DNA of 64,000 nt from Terriglobales bacterium (lineage in GTDB: Bacteria > Acidobacteriota > Terriglobia > Terriglobales > Acidobacteriaceae), in NCBI GenBank assembly GCA_025936825.1, contig JAICSO010000001.1:124001-188000 (forward strand), in the 5' to 3' direction. Under the pieces are notes generated by a model. The model saw only the letters and a list, made by a program, of their open reading frames with translations. It did not search any database and had not been told where the DNA came from. Shown here piece by piece: positions 46,999-55,540 of the stretch. The stretch's first letter is position 1; every line of letters starts with the position of its first letter. The translations under genes were made by a program, and so were the position numbers.

Positions 46999-47397
46999 CT
47001 ATCCCATCATGCTGGTGCGTTCGGGCTGGATCTTGTACATCACACGAACTTCGTTGGGCTGACGGTACGGATACTTGTCGGCGCCCAGGTACTTCTTGGC
47101 CATCCTGTCGATGTGCTCGGCGGCGCCATTCTCGGTGATTTCGACGATGCGTCCGCGAATCTCCAGATAACGATATGGATTATCCGGATCGATGATGGCC
47201 AGCGCCACCCGCGGATCGCGCCGCATGTTTCTGTCTTTCTGGCGGCCCCTGGCGGTGTTGACGATGACCAGGTCGCCTTCGATGTCGCACCACACCGGCG
47301 TGACTTGCGGGCTGCCGTCGGGCATCAGCGTGCCCAGGCTGGCGAATGCGCGCTTGGTGAAAAGATCGCGGTACTTATCAGGTATTACTTGCGACAT
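46999..47397 (-). CDS. PPOX-class (probably F420-dependent) flavin/deazaflavin oxidoreductase
   Basis: A 132-residue split-barrel protein of the pyridoxamine-5'-phosphate oxidase-like superfamily. 'ASLGTLMPDGSPQVTPVWC' and 'VNTARGRQKDRNMRRDPRVAL' (cofactor phosphate binding) and 'PDNPYRYLEIRGRIVEI' are typical of the TIGR03618-type F420-dependent group. Substrate unknown. It follows the aminotransferase gene across a repeat region, and another repeat lies upstream. Confidence 0.88.
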   Translation of the reverse strand: MSQVIPDKYRDLFTKRAFASLGTLMPDGSPQVTPVWCDIEGDLVIVNTARGRQKDRNMRRDPRVALAIIDPDNPYRYLEIRGRIVEITENGAAEHIDRMAKKYLGADKYPYRQPNEVRVMYKIQPERTSMMG

Positions 47398-47440
47398 GAG
47401 TCTCTCCTTGCTGGAACCCCACGCGGGGACATTATAGACG

Positions 47441-47576
47441 GGCTTTCGGCTTTGGCGTCGGGCTTCAGGGCAGCGGGCTGTGAGCGGTGAGCTGCGAGAG
47501 CTGAGAGGCTCCTTTGCCGGTTCTTGGTTATTGAGAAAACGCGATGCGTGCGACGTGCGACGATCTGCGACGCGAT
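47441..47576. repeat. Degenerate GGCTTCAGGG and GTGCGACG word arrays
   Basis: GGCTTTCGGCTTTGGCG (47442-47458) and GGGCTTCAGGGCAGCGGGC words, then GCGATGCGTGCGACGTGCG (47541-47559). The latter family recurs at 49553-49616 and inside the element at 60274-60420. Confidence 0.65.
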
Positions 47577-47671
47577 AACACTATCCATCCGGTGTGCAGG
47601 CGTGAGTGGGCTCACTGACTGAGATTCCAAATAGTGGAATCCTCCGGGCATCTATTTCGCGAGGTGGTCGC

Positions 47672-47851
47672 ATGCTGATGAAGTTGTTAGCTGTAGGCGC
47701 GATCCTTTTGTTTGCTGGTTGACTCGTGGCCGTGCTCCAGGGCTGGAGCAAAGGCACGAACATGGATCACGTGGTCGGCGTCGGTTTTCTGTTTCTGTTT
47801 GGTGCCGCGGCCGGATGGGGCCTGCGAGTCTTGGGCGTGCTATTTCGATAG
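47672..47851 (+). pseudogene. Small two-helix membrane protein interrupted by in-frame TGA
   Basis: A 60-codon frame from ATG 47672 to TAG 47849-47851 with one TGA at 47720-47722 (codon 17). Around it the sequence is convincingly membrane-like: 'MLMKLLAVGAILLFAG' then, after TGA, 'LVAVLQGWSKGTNM' and 'VVGVGFLFLFGAAAGWGL'. GAGGTGG lies 5 bases upstream of the ATG. TGA could be a mutated TGG (Trp), so a decayed gene is the simplest reading; a sequencing error or UGA readthrough is also possible. No selenocysteine genes are seen in the window. It overlaps the end of the convergent DoxX-like gene. Confidence 0.5.
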
Positions 47852-48679
47852 CTGCCTTTCGCGCCACACATTCTGCGCCACGATCCATGCGGCCGCCCCG
47901 ATGATCCAGGAGATGAAAAACGCGGTCCAGTTCAGGCGTTCTTTTGGGGCACGCAGAATTGCCGGCAACCAGACCAGCAGCGTGAAGCAGGTGATCATGC
48001 CGGCTTCGGCGGCTGCGGCGAGCCAAGGCAGAATTGAAAAGAGAACGCCGAGGCCGACAGCGATCTGTCCTACGCCGGTCAAGTAAGCCCATCCCATTCG
48101 ATACGGCAGCCACGCCGGAACAAAATCCGCGGTCGCCTTGCTATAGAACAGGTGCGAAAGTCCAACCGGAATCGCGGAGAGCCCAAACATGATCCGGGCT
48201 GCACGCATGCCGCTTTCGCCGGCAAGGAACCGGAACCTCGAAGTAGGAGAAACCTCAACCACGCGGCAGAACAACGTCCAGCCGCCCGCGAGCAGGAGCG
48301 TGAGTTCGCCGAGGCCAAGCCATACGCCTTCTATTTGCGGCGCCACGAAGATCGCCGGCAATTTGAGACAAGCCCAAAGAATGAGATATGGAAACAGAAC
48401 ACGAGCTGAGAGGGATGCAGTTGTCCTGAACAGTAGGCCGAGTCCCAGCAGCAGCATCAGAACGCCCGAGGCATCTGCGACCGCATGCCGCGCCGGAAGC
48501 CACTCGGGCACCGGCTGCCAGACCATCGCAAAGTCCCCGTAGCGCAAGGCAAGCACGCCGAGACCTAAAAGTCCGATGGCCATGAGCGTTTGTCCAAGCT
48601 GCTGGCTAACGAGGAAGTGTGAAACTGGTTCCGAGGTCTCCCGATTCTTGGTAACAACTGCGGATTGAGGGCTGCCCAC
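47840..48679 (-). CDS. DoxX-like membrane protein
   Basis: A 279-residue membrane protein with about seven hydrophobic helices. The C-terminal half has the DoxX/DUF417-like arrangement ('PVGLSHLFYSKATADFVPAW', 'GWAYLTGVGQIAVGLGVLF'), and the N-terminal half has the same style of four-helix arrangement ('LGVLALRYGDFAMVWQPVPEW', 'ADASGVLMLLLGLGLLF'), so it may be an internal duplication. DoxX-type proteins are connected with redox stress, but this one has no partner here. Confidence 0.82.
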   Translation of the reverse strand: MGSPQSAVVTKNRETSEPVSHFLVSQQLGQTLMAIGLLGLGVLALRYGDFAMVWQPVPEWLPARHAVADASGVLMLLLGLGLLFRTTASLSARVLFPYLILWACLKLPAIFVAPQIEGVWLGLGELTLLLAGGWTLFCRVVEVSPTSRFRFLAGESGMRAARIMFGLSAIPVGLSHLFYSKATADFVPAWLPYRMGWAYLTGVGQIAVGLGVLFSILPWLAAAAEAGMITCFTLLVWLPAILRAPKERLNWTAFFISWIIGAAAWIVAQNVWRERQLSK

Positions 48680-49103
48680 GGTGAGTCTCCTTATGATGTC
48701 GCTGCAGAGGTGCCGCGCGTAAACGCACTGGTGCGTCGGTGCGAGACTCGAATCAGACTCCTACAACTCAGTCAATGAGGCAATATCCACTTACGCGCAA
48801 TTTCGTGCGACCACATGAAACCAGCGCCCAGCAAGGTTCTCAAAAGATTTTCACAGGTGAAATCCCGAGATCGCACACAGGCATACAGCAACTACCTGAT
48901 TGAAAGCAGCGGAAAATCGCGGGAATGCGCGCGTGGAGCGGGTTTCGGGAGAAATGCACAATCGACAGTTGCACCGTTCGCGCTGCACGCCCCTGTGAAC
49001 GAGCTGCACTCGATTGAATTTAAAGCAATTACATTTTTGTTTTTTCAATTGACCAGAAATTTATAGGGTGTACAACACAATCGTTCTTTGACAGTTTCTG
49101 AAG

Positions 49104-49465
49104 TTTTTCCGGTTGGTGCAGCGTCCGGGGGTCAAGCAGGATCACCATCCGCAGAATGCCAGAGCGGTAGCGTAAGAAAAGTTGGGCAACCGACAGATCA
49201 AACGTAAAGAGTTCTGGCAGGATGACGGACGGAGGGTCAGTGAGGCTCTATAGCAAAGCGCTGGTCGAGGAGAACAGGAAGCCCAGTCGAAGGCAGGATA
49301 GAGTCCCGAAGCGTTGAACTGATTTTTCCGGTTGGCGGTAAGCCCGGAGCCCGAGTCCAGATCGTTCGAGACGCAGTCCGCAAGGATAGCGAAAAGAGCA
49401 GGTCGGCGAGGGTCTAAAGCGAGCTACTGGCCGAGACGAATGAGATCAACATCACTTCGGGACTC
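49104..49465 (+). repeat. Degenerate 219-base tandem duplication, noncoding
   Basis: TTTTTCCGGTTGG occurs at 49104-49116 and 49323-49335, period 219. Downstream parts of the two units resemble each other, for example GGTCAGTGAGGCTCTATAG (49237 on) and GGTCGGCGAGGGTCTAAAG (49402 on). GAGTCCCGAAG (49301-49311) is the exact inverse of CTTCGGGACTC (49455-49465). No frame is open. It could be a decayed structured RNA. Confidence 0.5.
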
Positions 49466-49673
49466 TTATTGTTTTTAGGTTTCAGGCATCACGCGTTTAA
49501 GTTTTACGTGCTGCGCATAGGGTTAGGCAATGGCTCCCATTCGCACATCGTCCGTCGCAAGTCGTGCGGCATCATCTTGTCTTGCGTGCGACGTGCGATG
49601 CAGGACGTGCGACAACATCTAGGCATTGCCCGGGCATCAGTTCATATGGATTGATTGCGAGACGGGCTTTGAA

Positions 49674-49743
49674 GGCCGTTCTTCGATCCGCTCCTCCCCC
49701 GAAGGGTCCCTTACGGGACTTGATCGAAGAGCGGCCCTTTTTT
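49674..49743 (+). terminator. Long hairpin with T-run
   Basis: GGCCGTTCTTCGATC (49674-49688) pairs with GATCGAAGAGCGGCC (49722-49736), followed by CTTTTTTTGG. The loop contains a smaller GTCCC/TTAC/GGGAC stem (49706-49718). It resembles a terminator for a plus-strand transcript although no gene is immediately upstream. Confidence 0.65.
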
Positions 49744-49777
49744 GGCCTGACCGCTTTTGTACACTCCAGATTCGCTC

Positions 49778-50188
49778 TTATGGTTTCGAAGTGGTTGCGG
49801 CTCCCTGTGAGCAGGTATCCGCTATGTGTTGAATGTCGCTGACCTTGAAGTGCCGTTCGGCCACCCCACGATGTTCGCTCGCCTCGCTCTTCTCATTCTT
49901 TTCGGCAGATTCGTTCTCTCCGATTTGTGAGCCTGACTTGACCCATGTACCGGTGAGCTTCACTTCGTGGCCTACGTGACTTTTCAGTTGATCGTTTCCG
50001 CCCACTTCAAAGGCGTGGCCTTTCGCGGTCTTCAATACGTATGCGCCTTCCGTGTTTGGACCCGACAGGCACCCTCTTACGCTCGTTCCTTTCGTGGCCG
50101 TTGATGACGACTCTTGCGCGACCACACTGGTAGCCACAAGGACCAAAAATGCTGCTGCGACCAGAGCTATTGTTCGTGACATCTTCAT
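49778..50188 (-). CDS. Small exported protein (DUF5818-like)
   Basis: A 136-residue exported protein: signal peptide (1-24, 'TIALVAAAFLVLVATSVVAQ') and an OB-like domain ('TSVRGCLSGPNTEGAYVLK', 'GHEVKLTGTW') with Cys in 'RGCLSG' and a Glu/Lys-rich C-terminal part. AGGAGG upstream fixes the ATG at 50188; 29 more codons are open before it. Similar to acidobacterial DUF5818 proteins of unknown function. Confidence 0.75.
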   Translation of the reverse strand: MKMSRTIALVAAAFLVLVATSVVAQESSSTATKGTSVRGCLSGPNTEGAYVLKTAKGHAFEVGGNDQLKSHVGHEVKLTGTWVKSGSQIGENESAEKNEKSEASEHRGVAERHFKVSDIQHIADTCSQGAATTSKP

Positions 50189-50336
50189 ACAAGATCCTCC
50201 TGAGGGCTGACGTGAGGTTCTGATGCAGGCCAGAACGGACGGTTGTCCAGCAGGAACGAGCATGATTGGTTGCATTGTCTGGAGTTTGTCATTCGCGCGC
50301 GTTCTCCGACGCCCTCGAACTGCTTAGAATGGATTG

Positions 50337-50480
50337 GTGGAACGCAAGATCTTCTGGATCGTGTTCATCCTGCTTGGCCTGATCGCCGATTTCGTCCTGC
50401 CGCTCTGGTGGGCGCTCGCCGCCACCATTCCCATCGCGATTGTCAGCTGGTGGGTGGCGTACAAAAGTGAGTGGTTCTGA
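50337..50480 (+). CDS. 47-residue two-helix membrane protein
   Basis: Too short to be found by length but gene-like: GTG start (TTG at 50334 also possible), 'VERKIFWIVFILLGL' and 'LPLWWALAATIPIAIVSWW', ending 'VAYKSEWF'. Two membrane helices with little loop. Decayed 3' copies occur at 51819-51892 and 53415-53484. No family recognised. Confidence 0.65.
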   Translation: MERKIFWIVFILLGLIADFVLPLWWALAATIPIAIVSWWVAYKSEWF

Positions 50481-50572
50481 GGCCGCACCATTGGCGCTAA
50501 CCGCCGACGTCCCGTCGTCCAAAGGACAACTTAGAATGACTGATCCGCGCATTTGCATTGCGCACAACGATA

Positions 50573-51799
50573 ATGGAACGAAAAATCTATACTCGCCACC
50601 CCGGCTGCTCGGTCCGGTCAGCATGCACTCTCCTGCTGGTTGCCATTGCCACTATGCTCGGCGTGCAGGCGCATGCTGCCGACGAATTGTCTTCACAACA
50701 GATCCAGAAAATCCGGGAGCTAAGTGCGGCAACGTTAGCCAAAGAAGGCTTACCTGGGCTATCTGTCGCAGTCGCAAAAGAGAATGAGGTATGGAGCGAT
50801 GGATTCGCTAAGGCGGACCTGGAGCAAAACGTCGCGGTTGATTCTCACAGTTTGTTCCGCACTGCCTCGATCTCCAAATGGCTGACGGCAACCGCCACCA
50901 TGCGTCTGGTGGAACAAGGCAAGCTCAACCTTGATGCGCCAATTCAGCAATACTGCCCGCAATATCCACAGAAGCAATGGACCATAACTTCGCGCGAGTT
51001 ACTCAGCCATTTGTCGGGTATTCGGCACTACCACGGCGCGAATGGCGAGCCGCGTAGTACGGAGGCGGAACGCAAAGCCCTTGACGAGCTGATTCGCCAA
51101 GAAGAGAGCACGCAGTACACGCGATACACAGATATAGTCTCAACGCTTGATTCCTTTAAAGACGATCCCCTGGTGTTTCAGCCCGGCACGCGCTTCCTCT
51201 ACACCTCGCCCGGCTATCGAGTGCTGGGCTGCGTACTGGAAGGCGCGTCGCATACTCCGTATCGTGCCTTAATGCGGCAGCTAGTATTCGTGCCCGCCGG
51301 CATGACCGGAATCACGGAAGACGACTCGCAGATGATTATTCCGCACAGAGTCGCAGGGTACGCCCACGGATCGGATAACAAACTGATCCGCGCCCCTTAT
51401 CGGGACATGAGCGAGAATCTTCCCGCGGGTGGCCACCTGGCAAGCGCAGAAGATTTGGTTCGCTTTGCAGCAGAGTTCAGTGCCGGAAAGCTGGTCGGGG
51501 CAACCACACGGGATGAGATGATGAAGCGCCCTAAGCTGCTGGACGGCACGGATGTTCCCGATGCTCCTCCGTATTTTGGCATGGGAACCGGTCTGTATTA
51601 CGGGATGGGAATGTTTGTTGGATCATCGGCGTGGGGCGAGCGGCTGTTGCTGCACACCGGCCGGGACCCGGGATCCTCAACTGAACTATTGTTAGCGCCG
51701 GACAGCGGGATCGCGGTCGCGGTGATGGCCAATCTAAGTCAATGGAACGGAACCGATGCACTTGCGAAGAAGATTTTGGAGATTGTTCACGAGAAGTGA
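50573..51799 (+). CDS. Serine hydrolase (beta-lactamase/PBP-like)
   Basis: A 408-residue exported serine hydrolase of the class C beta-lactamase/EstB family. Signal peptide 1-31 ('ACTLLLVAIATMLGVQAHA'); the SxxK catalytic Ser is in 'FRTASISKWLTATA', the YxN-like motif is 'YTSPGYRVLG' and the C-terminal HTG motif is 'LLLHTGRDPG'. Such enzymes are D-amino-acid peptidases, esterases or lactamases; activity cannot be assigned. A TTG-initiated extension upstream is unlikely. It is flanked by copies of the 47-residue protein gene. Confidence 0.88.
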   Translation: MERKIYTRHPGCSVRSACTLLLVAIATMLGVQAHAADELSSQQIQKIRELSAATLAKEGLPGLSVAVAKENEVWSDGFAKADLEQNVAVDSHSLFRTASISKWLTATATMRLVEQGKLNLDAPIQQYCPQYPQKQWTITSRELLSHLSGIRHYHGANGEPRSTEAERKALDELIRQEESTQYTRYTDIVSTLDSFKDDPLVFQPGTRFLYTSPGYRVLGCVLEGASHTPYRALMRQLVFVPAGMTGITEDDSQMIIPHRVAGYAHGSDNKLIRAPYRDMSENLPAGGHLASAEDLVRFAAEFSAGKLVGATTRDEMMKRPKLLDGTDVPDAPPYFGMGTGLYYGMGMFVGSSAWGERLLLHTGRDPGSSTELLLAPDSGIAVAVMANLSQWNGTDALAKKILEIVHEK

Positions 51800-51818
51800 T
51801 CGCTATTGCTAAGTCGAT

Positions 51819-51892
51819 GTAGTGGCACGCTCGCAGCCACGATCCCCATCGCGATTGTCATTAGTGGGTGGCGGAGAAACGAGTGGTTTTGA
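51819..51892 (+). pseudogene. Decayed copy of the 47-residue membrane protein gene
   Basis: The 3' half aligns with 50405-50480: ATCCCCATCGCGATTGTCA is shared almost exactly, then GTGGGTGGCG and GAGTGGTTTTGA. One extra base and a TGG-to-TAG change break the frame. Confidence 0.6.
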
Positions 51893-51931
51893 GTGTTATC
51901 GACTCTGACCTGCCATTAGACATAGCCACGT

Positions 51932-53194
51932 CTAGCGACTCTTCGCCTTGGGTAACTTTGACGCGAAGTAGCCTTTTCGTGCCTGTACGCGCACGCCTTT
52001 TCTAGTGACCCTGACCTTAAGGCGATGATAGGTATTGTTGTGCTTAAGATCCCTTGAATGGAATTCCAACACGTACAGATATTGCGGTGGCGAACTCAGG
52101 GATTTGAGTCCTCCTGAAAGGTCGTTCGTGTTATGAACGAACGTACCGCCAGTCCCATCGGCCAGCTCAGCCATAATGTTCTCTCCCTGCGTCATGGAAG
52201 ACCTCAGATATTCAGATTTGAGCTGGTTGGTTCGTGTCGATGTAGCACCTCGATCACTAGCGTTTACTTCTGTCGTATAGAGACCGCGCGCGTCGAGTGT
52301 GTTGATCGTTACGTTGGAGATCGCGGCGTTGTCGATCAGCTGTGACTCTTCGTGCTTGGCTTGCGCTGTAACGGTGGAGAAACCAGGCGATATCAGGATG
52401 AGAGTACTCAGACCGGGAAGCGCGGCAGTTCTCTTCACTGCGTCCCGCAACGATGCAAAGGAAACACGGTTATCTTGTTCCCCAAGTGCGAACACGCGCT
52501 CCGCCGCATGTTCTGCAAGCCTTTCCGCGATGCCAGGATTATCAAGGCTAGGATTGCAGTTGAGTACGTCTTCGGTTGCCGCTTGCAAAGCGACCGAGTC
52601 GTGCTCATTGACGATCAACTCCGCTTGGTAATAATCCATGTCGGGGCAGTCGGTTCCAGTCTTCTGAAACACGGTTTGTGGCCGAATTTTCGCCAGAGCC
52701 GCTAGTAACGTCACTTGGTCTGCTGTTATTCCGCTGTTCACCGAACCTGAGAGCGAGATGACGGCACTCAAGTCGCTTCCATTTAGCTCAGCCAGTACGC
52801 GTTTCGCGGCCTCTTTTGAACGAGCAAGATCACTGAAAGTGACATGGAGATCATCGAAGAGAAGAATTACAAAACGTCTTGGCGAAGTTGTAGGGATTTG
52901 GGGTCTACCCTCGATCGTCTTCCGTGGGATAGGTTGCGGCCCAACCGAAGCGAGCATGAACCCTGAAATGACTTGGCGCTTATTGTTGTCGAATATCTGA
53001 AAATCCTGCTCGGTTAGATCACCGACCAATCTACCTTCGCGATCTCTAACTACGACAGGCACAAGAACGAGATCTACGTTGCTCTGCACGGTGTAGGGAT
53101 TCTTCTCTGCCGTCGTTTGGCCCTTCTGAGCCTGCAAAATGCTTGCTAGAATCGAGCAACAAACCAGCAATAGCGAGGTGGAGTGCGCGGGCAT
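51932..53194 (-). CDS. VWFA domain protein of the acidobacterial type
   Basis: A 420-residue exported protein matching the VWFA-related family expanded in Acidobacteria. Signal peptide 1-22; 'NVDLVLVPVVVRDREGRLVGDL' and 'LTEQDFQIFDNNKRQVISGF' are the typical N-terminal blocks, then 'FVILLFDDLHVTFSDL' with the partial MIDAS aspartates and 'LSTLILISPGFS'. Function unknown, probably an adhesin-like or signalling protein at the cell surface. Opposite in direction to the serine hydrolase; a decayed small-gene copy lies at each side. Confidence 0.9.
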   Translation of the reverse strand: MPAHSTSLLLVCCSILASILQAQKGQTTAEKNPYTVQSNVDLVLVPVVVRDREGRLVGDLTEQDFQIFDNNKRQVISGFMLASVGPQPIPRKTIEGRPQIPTTSPRRFVILLFDDLHVTFSDLARSKEAAKRVLAELNGSDLSAVISLSGSVNSGITADQVTLLAALAKIRPQTVFQKTGTDCPDMDYYQAELIVNEHDSVALQAATEDVLNCNPSLDNPGIAERLAEHAAERVFALGEQDNRVSFASLRDAVKRTAALPGLSTLILISPGFSTVTAQAKHEESQLIDNAAISNVTINTLDARGLYTTEVNASDRGATSTRTNQLKSEYLRSSMTQGENIMAELADGTGGTFVHNTNDLSGGLKSLSSPPQYLYVLEFHSRDLKHNNTYHRLKVRVTRKGVRVQARKGYFASKLPKAKSR

Positions 53195-53510
53195 GCTTCA
53201 GGGGTTAGATGCTGCCGAACAAGAGTAGCAGGCCAGTGGTTGACGAACTCTAAAAGTCTGTTGTGCATAGGCATGCATCGATGAGGGTAACTCTAAGTAT
53301 CGCTTGCTTCAGTTGGAACCTCGCGAGCTTCAGCTCCGGCTGGGCCTAGAACGGCGGATCAGGAGGGAGCTTAAACGCGGCCCTGAAGGGGCCGCTCTTC
53401 CACCTGCAGCCACCGCCCATGCGGCGACGCTTCCCCATCGCAGCTGTCAGTTGGTGGGTGGCGTACAGGAGTGAATGGTTCTGATGAATTGCCCTCCGCA
53501 ATCGGTATCG
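53195..53510. other. Intergenic region with decayed repeats
   Basis: Holds CGCGGCCCTGAAGGGGCCGC (53376-53395), a palindromic unit related to 49674-49743, and the second decayed small-gene copy. Nothing else coding. Confidence 0.55.
53415..53484 (+). pseudogene. Second decayed copy of the 47-residue membrane protein gene
   Basis: The last 19 codons are kept in frame: 'RRFPIAAVSWWVAYRSEWF', and the stop, but the first half is replaced by other sequence. An ATG at 53419 could start a 21-residue remnant. Confidence 0.6.
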
Positions 53511-54257
53511 TTAGTTTCTTGGCTCTCCGAATTCAACTCCTACGAGATCAATTGAAGCTGAGGGAGATGGCGCTTGCACGGACTGCTCTCCTGTGGGAAG
53601 CCAAGTTGCCTGGCCAGCTTTCAACAACCCGCTAGCAGCAGGGCTGTCTGAAGCGATGACTCTCGCTGGCCGGATGGCTATGAGTAGGACAGGTGCGTGC
53701 ACGGTCACATTCATAAGGAACCGGCGTGCACAAAAATGACCGGTTTTTACGATCCCGATTTCGTGATGGAGCAGCGCACCGCCAATGTCACCGCCAGCAG
53801 GGCACAGAATCTCCGCTTCAGGTCCGCACGCCTGGGAGCCAAGCGGAGAGCGGAATTCGACGAACACCGCATGCAATGGGGCGCTCTTGTCTGTGTTTTT
53901 CAACCGTGCTGCAAACCCTCCGCGAATTAATCGCGCCCCAGGCGCGAGACGCAAGGGAGTAATTCGCCCCCTTTCGTCAGCCATCGATACCGTGCCTGAT
54001 TCGATCACAATCTCGAGGAAGTCAGTTTCGTGACGATCTAGAAGCGTGCTGTCGCCAGGCTTCACCCTAACCTGCCATACGATCACAAACTGGTTTTCCA
54101 GAGTCTTATGAAAGTGCGAGTCTTGCGATAACGCGGCAACCCAGTTTGGGGCCGAATGTCCCATGCCTGACACTTTACCGGCCGGGACTCCAGGTCCGTG
54201 AGAGATCTGTGGGGTTGACAGCACCCCCGCGTACAGAAGAAAGAACAACGCACACAC
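53511..54257 (-). CDS. Exported cupin-like hypothetical protein
   Basis: A 248-residue protein with an N-terminal hydrophobic segment (1-17). Two beta-rich halves look like cupin repeats: 'VIVWQVRVKPGDSTLLDRHETDFLE' (cut here: 'VKPGDSTLLDRHETD') and 'MADERGRITPLRLAPG', then 'VNVTVHAPVLLIAI'-like strands near the C-terminus. No clear metal triad. Composition is lower in GC than neighbours. I do not recognise the family with certainty. Confidence 0.65.
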   Translation of the reverse strand: MCALFFLLYAGVLSTPQISHGPGVPAGKVSGMGHSAPNWVAALSQDSHFHKTLENQFVIVWQVRVKPGDSTLLDRHETDFLEIVIESGTVSMADERGRITPLRLAPGARLIRGGFAARLKNTDKSAPLHAVFVEFRSPLGSQACGPEAEILCPAGGDIGGALLHHEIGIVKTGHFCARRFLMNVTVHAPVLLIAIRPARVIASDSPAASGLLKAGQATWLPTGEQSVQAPSPSASIDLVGVEFGEPRN

Positions 54258-54311
54258 ATTTGATTAGACACCGCAGCCGCAATTTGAGACCTGTAGCTGA
54301 TTGCACATTGG

Positions 54312-55208
54312 TCAGTACAGCCCCTTCTCTCCCGCAGGCCTGGTCTTCCACCTGCGGTGGACCCACAGCCACTGATCGGGATAGCGGCGGATGTAGTCTT
54401 CGAGAATGTTTGTAAACAGCTGAGTATTCGCAATGATGTCGGCTTCGCGGTCTTTGGTCCGCACTAACTTCACCCCGGGATCGAAGCGCAGACGATATTT
54501 CTGCAGGCCTGGGTCCCAGATGGTGAATCCCGGGACCACGGCGGCATCGGTCTTCAGCGCGACTCGCGCCACCCCACTCGCGGTGCAGGCGGCGTGGCCG
54601 AAGAAGTCCACGAAGACGCCCTGCTGAACAATCATGTTGGTGTCCATGAGGACGCCGACGGTTTCGCCGTTGCGCATGGCAGCGATAAGGCCGCGGGCGA
54701 AATCCTTGTCGACGGCTTTATTGCCGTGCATGGTGCGGTAGCGGCGCGTGAGCCGGTCGAGATAAGGATTGTCGAGCGGGCGCATGACCACGTTCAGCGG
54801 GTGGCCGTAGATAGAGTGGGCGAAGGCGGAAAGCTCCCACGCGCCTAGGTGTCCCGTGAGAAACAGCACTCCTTTGCCGCGAGCCAGCGCGCGCTCGTAG
54901 TTCTCGAATCCCTCATAAACGACCGTCTTGCTGACGTTCTCGCGCGTGTATCGCGGGAAGAGGCACACTTCGGCCACGTGGCGTCCGAGCGAGGTGAAGA
55001 CGCCATGGAGGATCTTCTTGCGTTCTGCGCGGGACTTCTCAGGAAAAGCGAGTTCGAGATTGCGCATGCCCACGCGCCGCAGTTTCCCGTGAAGAAAGTA
55101 AACGATCCAGGCGATGGAGATGGCGGCAGCGCGGGCCAACGGCCTCGGCAATGCGCCGACAAGCTTGATGAGAACCCACGCCAGCGCGTATTCGAGTCGG
55201 TAGCGCAA
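54312..55208 (-). CDS. Lipid A biosynthesis acyltransferase (LpxL/HtrB-like)
   Basis: A 298-residue lysophospholipid/lipid A acyltransferase, adding a secondary acyl chain to lipid A at the inner membrane. N-terminal hydrophobic segments precede the HxxxxE-type active site: 'LFLTGHLGAWELSAF'; 'VVMRPLDNPYLDRL' and 'VGVLMDTNMIVQQGVFVDFFG' are further family blocks. Length is normal. With lpxD and galU it supports an LPS-bearing outer membrane. Confidence 0.92.
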   Translation of the reverse strand: MRYRLEYALAWVLIKLVGALPRPLARAAAISIAWIVYFLHGKLRRVGMRNLELAFPEKSRAERKKILHGVFTSLGRHVAEVCLFPRYTRENVSKTVVYEGFENYERALARGKGVLFLTGHLGAWELSAFAHSIYGHPLNVVMRPLDNPYLDRLTRRYRTMHGNKAVDKDFARGLIAAMRNGETVGVLMDTNMIVQQGVFVDFFGHAACTASGVARVALKTDAAVVPGFTIWDPGLQKYRLRFDPGVKLVRTKDREADIIANTQLFTNILEDYIRRYPDQWLWVHRRWKTRPAGEKGLY

Positions 55209-55298
55209 AGGAAGGCGAAGGCTAGCAGGCCGAAAACGGGGGTGTCAAACGCAAAAATGTCGTCGGTCCCTGCGCTCTGCTCAGGGCAGGCTAAGAAC

Positions 55299-55537
55299 GG
55301 TCCTTGGTCGTTGGCAAACTAAGACCAAGGCAAGAATTAACCGCAGAGTACGCCGAGATCGCGGAGAAGTCAGAAGCAATTTAGAGATGCCAGGAAAAGA
55401 TAAACCGCAAAGAACGCAAAGAGCTCTAAATGTCTCAGCGTACTCTGCGGTTCAATTCTTTACAGCGTCGCCGTCCGGCTGCTTTCATTGCGGTCAGCGC
55501 GAAACGACCAAGGACCAACAGCCAAGGACCAAAGACG
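55299..55537. repeat. Nested inverted repeat: GGTCGTTGG outside, AACCGCAAAG inside
   Basis: Outer arms: GTCCTTGGTCGTTGGC (55300-55315) and CGACCAAGGACCAACAGCC (55505-55523). Inner arms: AACCGCAGAGTACGCCG (55339-55355) and AACCGCAAAGAACGC (55403-55417), inverted at 55433-55452 (TCAGCGTACTCTGCGG). No gene in 55209-55540. Confidence 0.8.
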
Positions 55538-55540
55538 GCC

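Larger units (their letters stand above)
48680..49777. other. 1.1-kb region without a credible gene
   Basis: An open frame of 83 codons at 48815-49066 has no ribosome binding site and no gene-like composition. The stretch 48780-49080 is AT-richer than average. A boxA-like sequence CGTTCTTTGACAG (49082-49094) precedes the tandem structure described separately, then a TTTAGGTTTCAGGC word, a GTGCGACG array (49553-49616) and a terminator-like hairpin (49674-49743). Confidence 0.55.

Noticed and set aside
48815-49066. 83-codon open frame
   Set aside because: No ribosome binding site, no recognisable composition, and located in an AT-rich gap; likely chance.
49082-49094. boxA-like sequence as CRISPR leader or rRNA leader
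   Set aside because: No regular repeat-spacer array and no rRNA follows.
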